Assembly: GCA_902571525.1 (NCBI GenBank) | Contig: CACGCL010000002.1 | Location: 54,478-118,477 of the forward strand | Source of the DNA: an uncultured Pelagibacteraceae bacterium | Lineage (GTDB): Bacteria > Pseudomonadota > Alphaproteobacteria > Pelagibacterales > Pelagibacteraceae | DNA length: 64,000 nt | Reading direction: 5' to 3' | Shown here: positions 1 through 8,189 of the stretch, in pieces | How the letters are laid out: the number at the start of each line of letters is the position of its first letter | Numbering within the stretch: the first letter of the stretch is position 1 | Translations under genes and position numbers: made by a program | Notes under the pieces: model-generated | What the model was told of the DNA's origin: nothing | What the model saw: only the letters and a program-made list of their open reading frames with translations | Databases searched by the model: none

Positions 1-231
1 TGACATTAATGATAAATTTAATTTTTTTGCTTGCTTGTCTGTAATAGCTAAACAAATTAATCCTCTACCATATCTAGCCATAAAATTTATTTTATTAGAT
101 GATATATTTGATGCAGGAACGACTAAATCTCCCTCATTTTCACGATTTTCATCATCAACAAGGACATACATTTCACCTTTTTTTGCAGATCTTATAATTT
201 TATCTATTGGAGTATAATTACTTTTTACCAT
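1..231 (-). CDS. ribB: 3,4-dihydroxy-2-butanone 4-phosphate synthase, N-terminal part (RibB or RibBA), cut by window edge
   Basis: This is the first 77 codons of a gene that runs off the left edge. The translation starts MVKSNYTPIDKII and carries the acidic DDENRENEGDL motif (about residues 26-36) that binds metal in DHBP synthases. The enzyme converts ribulose 5-phosphate to the four-carbon riboflavin precursor. The ATG at 231 lies inside the end of ribE, a 14-base overlap, so translation is probably coupled. In many alphaproteobacteria this domain is fused to a GTP cyclohydrolase II-like domain (RibBA). The window does not reach far enough to show whether that is so here. Confidence 0.9.
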   Translation of the reverse strand, partial: MVKSNYTPIDKIIRSAKKGEMYVLVDDENRENEGDLVVPASNISSNKINFMARYGRGLICLAITDKQAKKLNLSLMS

Positions 232-808
232 AATGTTTTTTTATATATTTTGATAAGATATCAATTTCAACATTGACAATTTGTCCCTTTTTAAGATCTG
301 ATAAATTTGTAAGCTTCAAACTGTGAGGAATTAACCATACTTGAAATCCTTTTTTTGTAATCTTGGATATTGTTAAAGATACACCATTTAACAAAATAGA
401 TGCTTTAGGAATTAAATATGGTAAATTTTTTTTATCAATTATGAAATCATATATTCTAGATTTTCCCTTATAAATTATTTTGTTTACTTTTGATGTGCAG
501 TCAACATGACCTTGACATAAATGACCTGAAATTTTATGACCATATTTTAAGGGTAATTCAAGATTTATCTTGTCACCTATTGATATGTTCTTAAATTTAG
601 ATCTATTCATTGTCTCTTTTAATAAATAAAATTCCATTACTTTATTCTTGAGAGAGATCATTGTTAAGCAAACACCATCACAACATATTGAAACACCCAG
701 GTCTTTTTTTTTTAATTTTAGGTTACTTTTAACAAAAATATTTACACCCTTAGCGCTTGTTTTAATTTTATTTATAATTCCTTTATTAAAAATAATACCA
801 TTAAACAT
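218..808 (-). CDS. ribE: Riboflavin synthase alpha chain
   Basis: Dismutates two 6,7-dimethyl-8-ribityllumazine molecules into riboflavin plus a pyrimidine, the last step of riboflavin synthesis in the cytoplasm. The 196-residue protein has the expected two tandem lumazine-binding barrels. Barrel 1 starts MFNGII and holds GVCLTM (45-50). Barrel 2 holds GHLCQGHVD (95-103) and GVSLTI (142-147). It ends with the usual IDILSKY segment (182-188). The length is normal for the family. It sits 2 bases after ribD and overlaps the start of ribB by 14 bases, so it is part of one riboflavin transcript. Some databases call this gene ribC. Confidence 0.95.
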   Translation of the reverse strand: MFNGIIFNKGIINKIKTSAKGVNIFVKSNLKLKKKDLGVSICCDGVCLTMISLKNKVMEFYLLKETMNRSKFKNISIGDKINLELPLKYGHKISGHLCQGHVDCTSKVNKIIYKGKSRIYDFIIDKKNLPYLIPKASILLNGVSLTISKITKKGFQVWLIPHSLKLTNLSDLKKGQIVNVEIDILSKYIKKHYGKK

Positions 809-810
809 AA

Positions 811-1893
811 TTATCTGTAATTAATAATTTTATCCTCATTTAGATTAACATTTAAATTCTTTTTGATTTTAAACTTTTTATTTAATTGATTAATTATTTC
901 TTTTATCTCCAATTGTCCATTTGTTTTTAAGTTTTTGCCACTTTTAAACAAAAAAAATTGATTAATATGTTTTTTTTGTATTAAAGATTTAGTTAATTCT
1001 TTACCACCTTCTATTAAAAGATAATTTATATTTAATTTAAATAATTTTTTTTTAATTTCTGTGAAATCCAAATTATTTTGATTATCCAAATTAACTTTAA
1101 AAAATTTTATCTTATTCTTTTTAAGTATTGATAATTTTTTTTTATTTGAAAAATTATAAAAAAAGATACATTTTTTATTTTCTTTTTTAAAAATATTAAG
1201 ATTTTTTTTATAATTTAGGTTTTTATCTAAAATAATTTTTATAGGTGAATGATCTTCTAAACCTTTAATTCTACAATCCAAAAAAGGATTATCTTTATTT
1301 AAAGTTTTAGAGGAAATTAATATTGCATTATTTTTATATCTTAATAAGTGTGATGTTTGACGAGATAATTCATTAGTAATATTTTTATTTTTTTTTGAAT
1401 AAATATAATAGTCGTTAGAACAAGCTAATTTAGCAGTGATATAAGGAAATTTTTTTTTTCTGATATAAAAATAACTTTTGTAAAAATCTGTAATCTCTTT
1501 CATTTGAATTTGTTTTGTAGAAACATTGTATTTACATAGAGTTTTTTTTAATTTATTGGCCGTTCTTTTATCAATATCATTAGATCCATATACAATTTTT
1601 GATATTTTTTTTTTAATGATTAAATCAGTACAAGGTGGTGTTTTTCCGTGATGCGTGCAAGGTTCTAAAGTTACGTACATGGTTGAATCTTTTAGATCAC
1701 TTTTATTTGCAAGACGTATTGCATTGTCCTCTGCATGAGGTCTTCCACTAATAGAGGTTTTCGAGAGTGATAAAATCTTATTATTTTTAACTATAATGCA
1801 ACCAACAGAAGGATTTTCGTTAGTCATGCCCTCATTCTGTTTGGCCAAATTAAGAGCTAATTTAAGGTAAAATTTATCGTTTTTTGAAGACAT
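811..1893 (-). CDS. ribD: Bifunctional riboflavin deaminase/reductase RibD
   Basis: Performs the deamination and side-chain reduction steps after GTP cyclohydrolase II in riboflavin synthesis. The N-terminal deaminase domain is clear: HAE at 53-55 and the zinc pair C79/C88 in [11 protein letters not shown]. The C-terminal reductase domain (about 145-360) is recognisable but divergent. It reads [11 protein letters not shown] where relatives have a KLAxSLDGRIA-like stretch, and [10 protein letters not shown] where they have ADDPxLxxR; an EGG motif follows. It overlaps nrdR by 20 bases. The gene is very A-rich on its coding strand, with long Lys/Asn tracts. The deaminase call is firm. Reductase activity is inferred from fold similarity. 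Confidence 0.93.
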   Translation of the reverse strand: MSSKNDKFYLKLALNLAKQNEGMTNENPSVGCIIVKNNKILSLSKTSISGRPHAEDNAIRLANKSDLKDSTMYVTLEPCTHHGKTPPCTDLIIKKKISKIVYGSNDIDKRTANKLKKTLCKYNVSTKQIQMKEITDFYKSYFYIRKKKFPYITAKLACSNDYYIYSKKNKNITNELSRQTSHLLRYKNNAILISSKTLNKDNPFLDCRIKGLEDHSPIKIILDKNLNYKKNLNIFKKENKKCIFFYNFSNKKKLSILKKNKIKFFKVNLDNQNNLDFTEIKKKLFKLNINYLLIEGGKELTKSLIQKKHINQFFLFKSGKNLKTNGQLEIKEIINQLNKKFKIKKNLNVNLNEDKIINYR

Positions 1894-2335
1894 CTATCTT
1901 GTCTACAAATTGAACAAAATCTTTTTCTTCTCTGAAATTTCTATATACAGATGCAAATCTAACGTAAGCTACTGGATCTAAGTTTTTAAGACCATCCATT
2001 ACCATAGTTCCTATTGTGGTAGATGATATCTCACTTTGACCAATTTCTTCTAAAGAATTTGATATTTTAGTTATAAATTTTTCGACCGTATCACTATCTA
2101 TTGGTCTTTTCTTTAATGCTATGTATATTGACTTAGAGAGCTTCTCCCTATCAAAAGGGGACTTTCTTCCGTTTTTTTTTACAATGATGAGTTCTCTTAT
2201 CTGAATTCTTTCAAATGTTGTGAATCTCTCACCGCATGTAGTGCAAAGTCTTCTTCTCCTTATTGCAGTACCATCCTCTGTTGGTCTAGAATCCACAACT
2301 GAAGTTTCACCTTTTTTTTCACAGGGACAGATCAT
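1874..2335 (-). CDS. nrdR: Transcriptional repressor NrdR
   Basis: NrdR is an ATP/dATP-sensing repressor of ribonucleotide reductase genes. The 153-residue protein has an N-terminal zinc ribbon (1-44), including VVDSRP and the C31/C34 pair in [14 protein letters not shown], followed by an ATP-cone domain (about 49-139). The first zinc knuckle is odd: it reads MICPCEKK, putting the second cysteine at position 5, where relatives usually have CPxC with cysteines at 3 and 6. The overall length is unchanged. nrdR between glyA and ribD is a common alphaproteobacterial arrangement. It starts 5 bases after glyA and overlaps ribD by 20. Confidence 0.93.
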   Translation of the reverse strand: MICPCEKKGETSVVDSRPTEDGTAIRRRRLCTTCGERFTTFERIQIRELIIVKKNGRKSPFDREKLSKSIYIALKKRPIDSDTVEKFITKISNSLEEIGQSEISSTTIGTMVMDGLKNLDPVAYVRFASVYRNFREEKDFVQFVDKIDVFKKR

Positions 2336-2340
2336 TGATG

Positions 2341-3651
2341 TTATTTTAAATTTTTATAAATTGGAAACTTAGAGCAAAGTTCAATAACTTGTTTTCTCAC
2401 CTCATTTTCAACTTTACTATTACCCACTTGACTAGTCGATAATCCTTTAATCACTTTAGTAATCAAATTACCTACTAATTTAAATTCCTCTAAACCAAAA
2501 CCTCTTGTTGTTGCAGCTTGGGTACCTAATCTAATTCCAGATGTAATCATAGGGCTTTCTGTATCAAAAGGTATTCCATTTTTATTACAAGTTATATTTG
2601 CTCTACACAAACTATCTGCTGCCATATTACCTTTTACATTAAATGGACGTAAATCAACTAACATTAGATGCGTGTCAGTACCCCCAGAGTAAATCTTAAA
2701 TCCATTATTTTTTAATGTTTCAGCTAACATTTTAGCATTTGCAAGGACGTTTGATATATAATTTCTAAATTCTGGTTTTAATGCTTCCAAAAAACCGACA
2801 GCTTTTGCAGCTATAACATGCATTAATGGACCGCCTTGATATCCAGGAAAAACAGCAGAATTAAATTTTTTTGATAAGTCTTCTCTATTTGTTAAAATTA
2901 TTCCGCCTCTTGCACTTCTAAAAACTTTATGAGTTGTTGATGTTACTACATCTGCGTGGTCAACTGGATTTGGATAACCTTTACCGGCAACCAATCCAGA
3001 GAAATGTGCCATGTCTACCATTAAATATGCTCCAATTTTTTCTGCGATCTGTTTAAATTTTTTAAAATCTATAACTCTAGAATAAGCGCTTCCTCCTGCA
3101 ATTATTAACTTAGGTTTATGTTCCATGGCTTTATTTTCAATATCTTTGTAATCAAGTAATTCAGTTTCCTTGTCTACTTCATAACTTATTGCATTAAACC
3201 ATTTACCAGAAACGGATGCCTTTGAACCATGAGTTAAATGTCCTCCAGAATTCAAGCTCATACCCAATATTGTATCTCCTGGCTTTAATAAAGCTAAAAA
3301 AACTGCACCATTCGCTTGAGCACCTGAATGAGGTTGTACATTTGCAAATTTACAATCAAATAATTTTTTAACTCTTTCAATAGCTAAGGTCTCAGCTACA
3401 TCAACATGATCACATCCATTGTAATATCTTTTTCCGGGATAACCTTCGGCATATTTGTTTGTTAAGACAGATCCTTGGGCTTGTAACAATGCATTTGAAA
3501 CTATATTTTCAGATGCTATTAACTCTATATGTTCTTGTTGTCTTAAAAGTTCTTCATTAATTGCCTTATAAATTTCAGGATCTGATGCAGAAAGATTGTT
3601 TTCAAAAAAATTTTGAAAATCTGTATTTATGTAATTTTTTTCACTCGACAT
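2341..3651 (-). CDS. glyA: Serine hydroxymethyltransferase
   Basis: A PLP enzyme that interconverts serine plus THF with glycine plus 5,10-methylene-THF. The 436-residue length is typical. Visible family signatures are [12 protein letters not shown] (41-52), [12 protein letters not shown] (66-77), the [10 protein letters not shown] stretch (211-220) and the PLP-lysine motif [14 protein letters not shown], with K242 as the Schiff-base lysine. It lies 5 bases after rpiB and 5 before nrdR, so it is in the middle of a single minus-strand transcript. Functionally it connects with the sarcosine oxidase operon at 15.5-20.6 kb, which also feeds methylene-THF and glycine. No riboswitch fits in the 5-base upstream gap. 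Confidence 0.97.
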   Translation of the reverse strand: MSSEKNYINTDFQNFFENNLSASDPEIYKAINEELLRQQEHIELIASENIVSNALLQAQGSVLTNKYAEGYPGKRYYNGCDHVDVAETLAIERVKKLFDCKFANVQPHSGAQANGAVFLALLKPGDTILGMSLNSGGHLTHGSKASVSGKWFNAISYEVDKETELLDYKDIENKAMEHKPKLIIAGGSAYSRVIDFKKFKQIAEKIGAYLMVDMAHFSGLVAGKGYPNPVDHADVVTSTTHKVFRSARGGIILTNREDLSKKFNSAVFPGYQGGPLMHVIAAKAVGFLEALKPEFRNYISNVLANAKMLAETLKNNGFKIYSGGTDTHLMLVDLRPFNVKGNMAADSLCRANITCNKNGIPFDTESPMITSGIRLGTQAATTRGFGLEEFKLVGNLITKVIKGLSTSQVGNSKVENEVRKQVIELCSKFPIYKNLK

Positions 3652-3656
3652 AATAT

Positions 3657-4079
3657 TTAAATAATTTTAATCCTCCTTAAGTGTCTACCACCTTCAAATT
3701 TAGTTTTCAAAAAAATATTAATTAATTTAATAGCTAAATTTTTACTAGTTAACCTAGATCCTACTGTAATAATATTTGCATTATTATGCAATCTAGATAA
3801 TTTCGTATTTTTCACATTGTAACACACGGCTGCCCTTATATTCTTTACTTTATTTGCTGCCATCGCCATACCAGTTCCTGATCCACATACCAATATCCCA
3901 AAATATGACTTATTTTTACACACTTTTTTTGCTACTTTCTTTGCGAAGATTGGGTAGTCTACAGAGTTATCATTGTAAGGTCCTAAATTTGTAATTTTAT
4001 ATTTCCCCTTATTTAGATAATTAATTATTTCATTTTTTAAATTAAATCCTGCATGATCTGAAGAAATAAAAATTTTCAA
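3657..4079 (-). CDS. rpiB: Ribose-5-phosphate isomerase B
   Basis: Interconverts ribose 5-phosphate and ribulose 5-phosphate in the pentose phosphate pathway; ribulose 5-phosphate is also the RibB substrate encoded in the same run. The 140-residue protein shows the RpiB/LacAB pattern: SSDHAGF (6-12), the catalytic CGSGTGM loop with C65, and H98 in [13 protein letters not shown]. Placement directly before glyA is common in alphaproteobacteria. It begins 1 base after the dioxygenase-like gene and ends 5 bases before glyA, so co-transcription is likely. The LacA/LacB alternative is unlikely in this context. Confidence 0.95.
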   Translation of the reverse strand: MKIFISSDHAGFNLKNEIINYLNKGKYKITNLGPYNDNSVDYPIFAKKVAKKVCKNKSYFGILVCGSGTGMAMAANKVKNIRAAVCYNVKNTKLSRLHNNANIITVGSRLTSKNLAIKLINIFLKTKFEGGRHLRRIKII

Positions 4080-4080
4080 T

Positions 4081-4671
4081 TTAATTAAATTTGTAATTTA
4101 AAACACATGCTACTAAATGAACTCTGTTTTCCTCTCCACCATTAAAAGCATTGTGATATTTTCTATTATTTGTAATCCAAACTGAACCATCTGCTGGCAT
4201 ATGTTTAGCAACATTATCTATGACCATAATAGAACCTGGATTTGTTATTATAGGAATATGTAATCTTGGTTCTGGATCTCTATGCCAACTTAATGTAGAT
4301 CTTGGTTTTTTAAGTAAAATTCTCACACGACCAATTTTATAATTTTTTTGTAAAGTCTCAACCACTTCCTTAAAATATGTATCCTTAAAATCCTTAATAA
4401 ATTCTGAATAAGAGGCCTCATCGATCATTTGATCTCGAACAACTTCTTTCCCGGTTTGATCTGGCTTAGTCCAAAAAACACCCCTTGCTTTATTACCTTT
4501 AATAGAGTCTGGGTCCCCGGGTATTTGTGTCAATGAAATAGCCCCAAAATTAGACACACCTTCAACTCCCTGAAAATCTTTAATCTTTAATATTTGTTGA
4601 TAAGCTTCTTTAAGTTTTTCAATATTAAATTTGATATCTTGTTTTTGGAAATCATTAAATGATAGTGACAT
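4081..4671 (-). CDS. Aspartyl/asparaginyl beta-hydroxylase-like (2-oxoglutarate/Fe) protein, function unknown
   Basis: A 196-residue soluble protein with no signal peptide. Its C-terminal half resembles the Asp/Asn beta-hydroxylase branch of the cupin dioxygenases. It has SWHRDPEPRLHIPI, giving H130 and D132 as likely iron ligands plus R136/H138. It then has KYHNAFNGGEENRVHLVACV, giving H173 as the third ligand and R183 as a likely 2-oxoglutarate contact. The N-terminal third is not recognised. It leads the rpiB-glyA-nrdR-rib run, 1 base upstream of rpiB. The substrate cannot be told from sequence; protein, peptide or small-molecule hydroxylation are all possible. Upstream lies a good promoter match at 4699-4727. 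Confidence 0.75.
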   Translation of the reverse strand: MSLSFNDFQKQDIKFNIEKLKEAYQQILKIKDFQGVEGVSNFGAISLTQIPGDPDSIKGNKARGVFWTKPDQTGKEVVRDQMIDEASYSEFIKDFKDTYFKEVVETLQKNYKIGRVRILLKKPRSTLSWHRDPEPRLHIPIITNPGSIMVIDNVAKHMPADGSVWITNNRKYHNAFNGGEENRVHLVACVLNYKFN

Positions 4672-4698
4672 AGTAACTTTTTTATTAATAGCTTATAG

Positions 4699-4727
4699 AC
4701 TATATTTATATATATTACTATTGTCGC
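4699..4727 (-). promoter_or_regulatory. Candidate sigma-70 promoter for the 4671-1 minus-strand operon
   Basis: On the minus strand GCGACA (4722-4727) and TATAGT (4699-4704) are separated by 17 bases, matching 4/6 and 5/6 of the consensus -35 and -10. Transcription would begin near 4692, about 20 bases before the start codon at 4671. The region is very AT-rich, so chance matches are possible. Confidence 0.4.
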
Positions 4728-4739
4728 ATATATTTAACA

Positions 4740-5732
4740 ATGATTATCACTGGAAAATACCCAAAATTAAGGTTGAGAAGATCGCGAATAGAAGATTGGT
4801 CTAGAAGACTTGTTAGAGAAAATACTCTCTCCGGGAGCGATTTTGTTTTACCTATTTTTCTTACAGAAGGTAGAAATAAAAAGAATGAGATAAAGTCTAT
4901 GAAAGGTGTTTACAAGTACAGTGTTGATAATTTATCTAGAATCATTGATCGAGCACTCAGAAATAAAATTCCCATGATAGCACTTTTCCCTAACACTAAT
5001 AAAAAATTAAAAGATGCTTATGGCACAGAAGCTTTAAATGAAAATAACTTAATATCTAAAGCAATAATAACAATAAAAAAAAAATACAAAAATAAAATAG
5101 GAATTATGTGTGATGTTGCACTAGATCCTTATACGTCTCATGGTCATGATGGATTGATTAATAAAAAAGAAATTTTAAATGACAAAACAATAAAGATTTT
5201 AATTAAACAATCTTTATTACAAGCACAAATGGGATGTGACGTAATAGCACCCTCAGATATGATGGACGGGAGAATCGGTGAGATTAGAAATGAATTAGAC
5301 AAAAATGGATATGAAAAAATTCAAATTCTTTCTTATGCTATAAAATATTCCTCTTCTTTTTATGGGCCCTTTAGAGATGCCGTTGGTTCAAAAAATTCAT
5401 TAAAAGGAAATAAAAAAACATATCAGATGGATTATGGTAATGTAGATGAAGCCATAAGAGAGGTGGCCCTAGATATAAAAGAAGGTGCTGACATGGTTAT
5501 GGTGAAACCAGGATTACCTTATATTGATATAATAAAAGAGGTTAAAAATAATTTCAAAATACCAGTGATAGCCTATCAAGTTTCTGGGGAATATAGCTTA
5601 TTATCAAATGCTATTAAAAATAAAATCTTAACAAAAGATTCAATATATGAAACACTTCTTTCATTTAAAAGAGCTGGTGCTAATGCAATAATTAGTTATT
5701 ATGCTGATTATATTGACAAAATTCTCAAATAG
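4740..5732 (+). CDS. hemB: Porphobilinogen synthase (delta-aminolevulinate dehydratase)
   Basis: Condenses two 5-aminolevulinate molecules into porphobilinogen in tetrapyrrole synthesis. It is 330 residues, normal for the family. The active-site lysines are visible: K202 in SYAIKYSSSFYGPFRDA and K256 in MVMVKPGLPY. APSDMMDGRIGEIR (170-183) is a family signature. The metal site reads CDVALDPYTSHGHDG (124-138), with aspartates where zinc-type enzymes have a cysteine triad, so this is the magnesium-type (zinc-independent) form. It is a single-gene unit that ends one base before the convergent recO stop codon, so there is no room for a separate terminator. Confidence 0.97.
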   Translation: MIITGKYPKLRLRRSRIEDWSRRLVRENTLSGSDFVLPIFLTEGRNKKNEIKSMKGVYKYSVDNLSRIIDRALRNKIPMIALFPNTNKKLKDAYGTEALNENNLISKAIITIKKKYKNKIGIMCDVALDPYTSHGHDGLINKKEILNDKTIKILIKQSLLQAQMGCDVIAPSDMMDGRIGEIRNELDKNGYEKIQILSYAIKYSSSFYGPFRDAVGSKNSLKGNKKTYQMDYGNVDEAIREVALDIKEGADMVMVKPGLPYIDIIKEVKNNFKIPVIAYQVSGEYSLLSNAIKNKILTKDSIYETLLSFKRAGANAIISYYADYIDKILK

Positions 5733-6413
5733 TCACTTAAAATAATTAATAAAGTTTTGTCTAGATTGAGGAAAATTAATATTGTTTGGTATAAATATAT
5801 TTTTTTTCATGTATTCACTTAATAAAGTTAAAGAGTCAAAAATATCTCTATCGGTTATATTTTCATAAATATCGTCTATTAAAAAATTAGGTACATTTAA
5901 TTTTTTTAAGGAAGTTTCTATATAATATCTTTTATGATTTTTGATAGTTTCACATTTACAAAATTCTATAATATTTAAATCAAATCCAATATATTTTAAC
6001 AATTTAAGTTCCCAATAAATATAATCAGTTTTCCAATTTTTATTATTTAAAAGTGAATAAAAACTATCTATTAAATTGTAAATTCTTGAATTTTGTTCCC
6101 CATCTACTGTTAAAATATTTATCAATTCTAAAGTAGAAACAATACAATTAAGCTTTATTTTTTCAGAAAAAAATTCAGAGATACGAGGTTTTATAATTTC
6201 AACTTTAAAATAACCAAGCACATTGTTATTTTTTGAATGATATTCTAGATATAGTTCATTACCTTTTTGTAAATAACTTTTAAGCCTTTTAGATGTAGCA
6301 CCATAAATAATACCTGAGCACTTTCCATGTTTTTGTGTATAAAAGTTTACGATAATTGAATTTTCTTGAAAAGGAATTTTAGATAACAAGTATCCACTAT
6401 CTGACCAAATCAT
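5733..6413 (-). CDS. recO: DNA repair protein RecO
   Basis: RecO promotes annealing and helps RecR load RecA on SSB-coated single-stranded DNA. The 226-residue protein starts with the typical OB-fold opening (WSDSGYLLSKIPFQENSIIVNFYTQKHGK read in parts: SGYLLSK, NSIIVNFYT, HGKCSGI). A helical domain follows. A zinc-finger set as in Deinococcus RecO is not evident. Sequence is weakly conserved in this family, so the call also rests on position: it overlaps rnc by 4 bases (ATGA). In many alphaproteobacteria the order is rnc-era-recO; here era is absent from between them. Confidence 0.88.
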   Translation of the reverse strand: MIWSDSGYLLSKIPFQENSIIVNFYTQKHGKCSGIIYGATSKRLKSYLQKGNELYLEYHSKNNNVLGYFKVEIIKPRISEFFSEKIKLNCIVSTLELINILTVDGEQNSRIYNLIDSFYSLLNNKNWKTDYIYWELKLLKYIGFDLNIIEFCKCETIKNHKRYYIETSLKKLNVPNFLIDDIYENITDRDIFDSLTLLSEYMKKNIFIPNNINFPQSRQNFINYFK

Positions 6414-7075
6414 TTTAATTTTAAAATTCCTAAAAGTTTTTTTGCGGCTAATTGTTCAGCCTGTTTTTTTGAATTAGCTGATGCAATAACACTTTTTGAG
6501 TCTTTAATCTTGACAGAAACTTTAATCAAAGGCTTATGCCTAGGACCTTTATTATCTATCAAATTATAAGAAGGTAAAGATTTATGAATTTTTAGAGAAT
6601 ATTCTTGTAATTTTGTTTTAGAGTCTCTTTCAGATACAAGACTTTCATTTAGATATTTTCGCCAGTTCTTTATTATAAATTTTTCCACAACATCTAATCC
6701 TTGATCTAGATAAATACATCCGATTATTGACTCTAAACAATCTGATAAAACTTTTTTTTCTACATTTATATTATTTTTAGAGTCTTTTAATAAAATATAA
6801 TCTTGAAGGTTTATGTCATTTGCAATTTTTGCACATTGATTTCTGTTAACAAGTGACGCTAATTTCTTATCTAAATCACCTTCTTTATCATTAGGAAAAA
6901 ATTTCAGTAGATTTTGAGAGATAATTAGACCCAATACTCTGTCACCTAAAAATTCTAGTTTTTCATTATTATCAATCCGATTATAACTTTTGTGAGTAAA
7001 TCCTTTTAACAATAACTTTTGATTTTTGAAATTAATTCCTATTTTTTTTTGAAAATTGATTAAATTGTTATTCAT
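6410..7075 (-). CDS. rnc: Ribonuclease III
   Basis: Double-strand-specific endoribonuclease that matures rRNA and some mRNAs. The 221-residue protein has the RNase III signature NEKLEFLGDRVL (37-48, with the catalytic acidic residue D45) and a second acidic segment, VLSDCLESIIGCIYLDQG. A C-terminal dsRNA-binding domain spans about 150-221 and ends in KKQAEQLAAKKLLGIL. Its start codon overlaps the lepB stop by one base and its end overlaps recO by four. lepB-rnc adjacency is widely conserved in bacteria and supports the call. Confidence 0.96.
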   Translation of the reverse strand: MNNNLINFQKKIGINFKNQKLLLKGFTHKSYNRIDNNEKLEFLGDRVLGLIISQNLLKFFPNDKEGDLDKKLASLVNRNQCAKIANDINLQDYILLKDSKNNINVEKKVLSDCLESIIGCIYLDQGLDVVEKFIIKNWRKYLNESLVSERDSKTKLQEYSLKIHKSLPSYNLIDNKGPRHKPLIKVSVKIKDSKSVIASANSKKQAEQLAAKKLLGILKLK

Positions 7076-7803
7076 TAATTAATTTTTTTAAAAAATCTTT
7101 CTACCCTTAAAATATTCTTCCAATTCATAAAATTAAAAATACTACCTTGTTTAATATTAGTTGAAAAAAAAATAAATTGCGCTTTACCTACTAAATTATT
7201 TTTATGAACAAATCCAACACTAGATAAAAATCTACTATCTTTTGAACAATCTCTATTATCACCAAGAAAGAAGTAATGTTCTTTTGGCACTATGAATTCG
7301 TCGGAATTTTGATAACTTCCGTTATTAAAATATGTGGTTAAATATTCCTTTTTATTTAATAATATTTCCTTGAAAACAGTAGTATCTACATTTGTTTCTC
7401 CACAGTAAATTTTGGACTTATAATTAATTTTAGACTTTAGAATTTCGACGTTATTCAAATATAAGTTACCATCAATAAATTGAATTTTATCACCAGGGAG
7501 GCCAATTAACCTTTTAATATAATCTGTTCTATTATCTGCTGGGGTTTTAAATACAATTACATCACCACGCGCTGGATCAGAAAAGAAAATCCTATTTTTA
7601 ATGGGTCCTAAACTAAAAGGAAAAGAATGTTTACTATAACCATAAGATAATTTTGTGACAAACAATCTATCACCTACTAATAATGAGGGTTCCATGGATG
7701 ATGATGGAATATAAAACGGTTGTAAAAGTAAAGATCTTATTAAAACAGCTATAACTAGAGCATAAAATATAGTTTTTAAATTTTCAATAATAATTTTTTT
7801 CAT
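7075..7803 (-). CDS. lepB: Signal peptidase I
   Basis: Membrane protease that removes signal peptides from exported proteins on the periplasmic face. It has one N-terminal membrane segment (about 8-27), then the catalytic serine motif PSSSMEPSLLVGD with S36, and the catalytic lysine K97 in YIKRLIGLPGD. The C-terminal box GDNRDCSKDSR (about 187-197) is also present. 242 residues is typical for alphaproteobacteria. Start and stop overlap acpS (4 bases) and rnc (1 base), placing it in the long minus-strand run that starts at dapA. Confidence 0.96.
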   Translation of the reverse strand: MKKIIIENLKTIFYALVIAVLIRSLLLQPFYIPSSSMEPSLLVGDRLFVTKLSYGYSKHSFPFSLGPIKNRIFFSDPARGDVIVFKTPADNRTDYIKRLIGLPGDKIQFIDGNLYLNNVEILKSKINYKSKIYCGETNVDTTVFKEILLNKKEYLTTYFNNGSYQNSDEFIVPKEHYFFLGDNRDCSKDSRFLSSVGFVHKNNLVGKAQFIFFSTNIKQGSIFNFMNWKNILRVERFFKKIN

Positions 7804-8189
7804 TTTAATTTTTGTAAAATTACATAAGAGATTGAATGTTGTTTTTCATCTGATAATGACAAATGAGCTTTAAATTTATTTAAATTATATTTTCTTTTAA
7901 GTAAATTTTTTAACTTTTGATTAAATAGAAAATATGGTTTTCCTTTTTTATCATTTAAAATTGATATATCTGTAAAACATAAATTATCTCTAAATCCACT
8001 TCCTAAAGATTTAACGAAAGCTTCTTTTGCAGAAAACCTCTTTGATAAAAAGAGGACTTTATTTTTTTTTTTTTTAAAAACTCGATACTCTTTTGAACTA
8101 CAAATCCTGTTTATAAATGATTTATCATTTAATAATTTTTTAAAACGTTTATTTTCAATAATATCTACTCCTATACCAAATATTTTCAT
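7800..8189 (-). CDS. acpS: Holo-[acyl-carrier-protein] synthase
   Basis: Transfers 4'-phosphopantetheine from CoA to apo-ACP, activating it for fatty acid synthesis. The 129-residue protein has the two family signatures: GIGVDIIE at 5-12 (metal-binding D9) and KRFSAKEAFVKSLG with E55. Coding sequence for residues 38-43 contains an uninterrupted run of 14 A (8062-8075), which could promote slippage. It sits in the conserved pdxJ-acpS-lepB order with 4-base overlaps on both sides. Confidence 0.95.
   Translation of the reverse strand: MKIFGIGVDIIENKRFKKLLNDKSFINRICSSKEYRVFKKKKNKVLFLSKRFSAKEAFVKSLGSGFRDNLCFTDISILNDKKGKPYFLFNQKLKNLLKRKYNLNKFKAHLSLSDEKQHSISYVILQKLK

Noticed and set aside
35..217. 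Plus-strand open frame of 60 codons at the left edge
   Set aside because: It is antisense to the clearly recognisable RibB N-terminus and has no own family features.
3652..3656. Riboswitch or leader control before glyA
   Set aside because: Only 5 bases separate rpiB and glyA.
5725..5740. Terminator between convergent hemB and recO
   Set aside because: Their stop codons are adjacent and no stem with a T-run was seen there.
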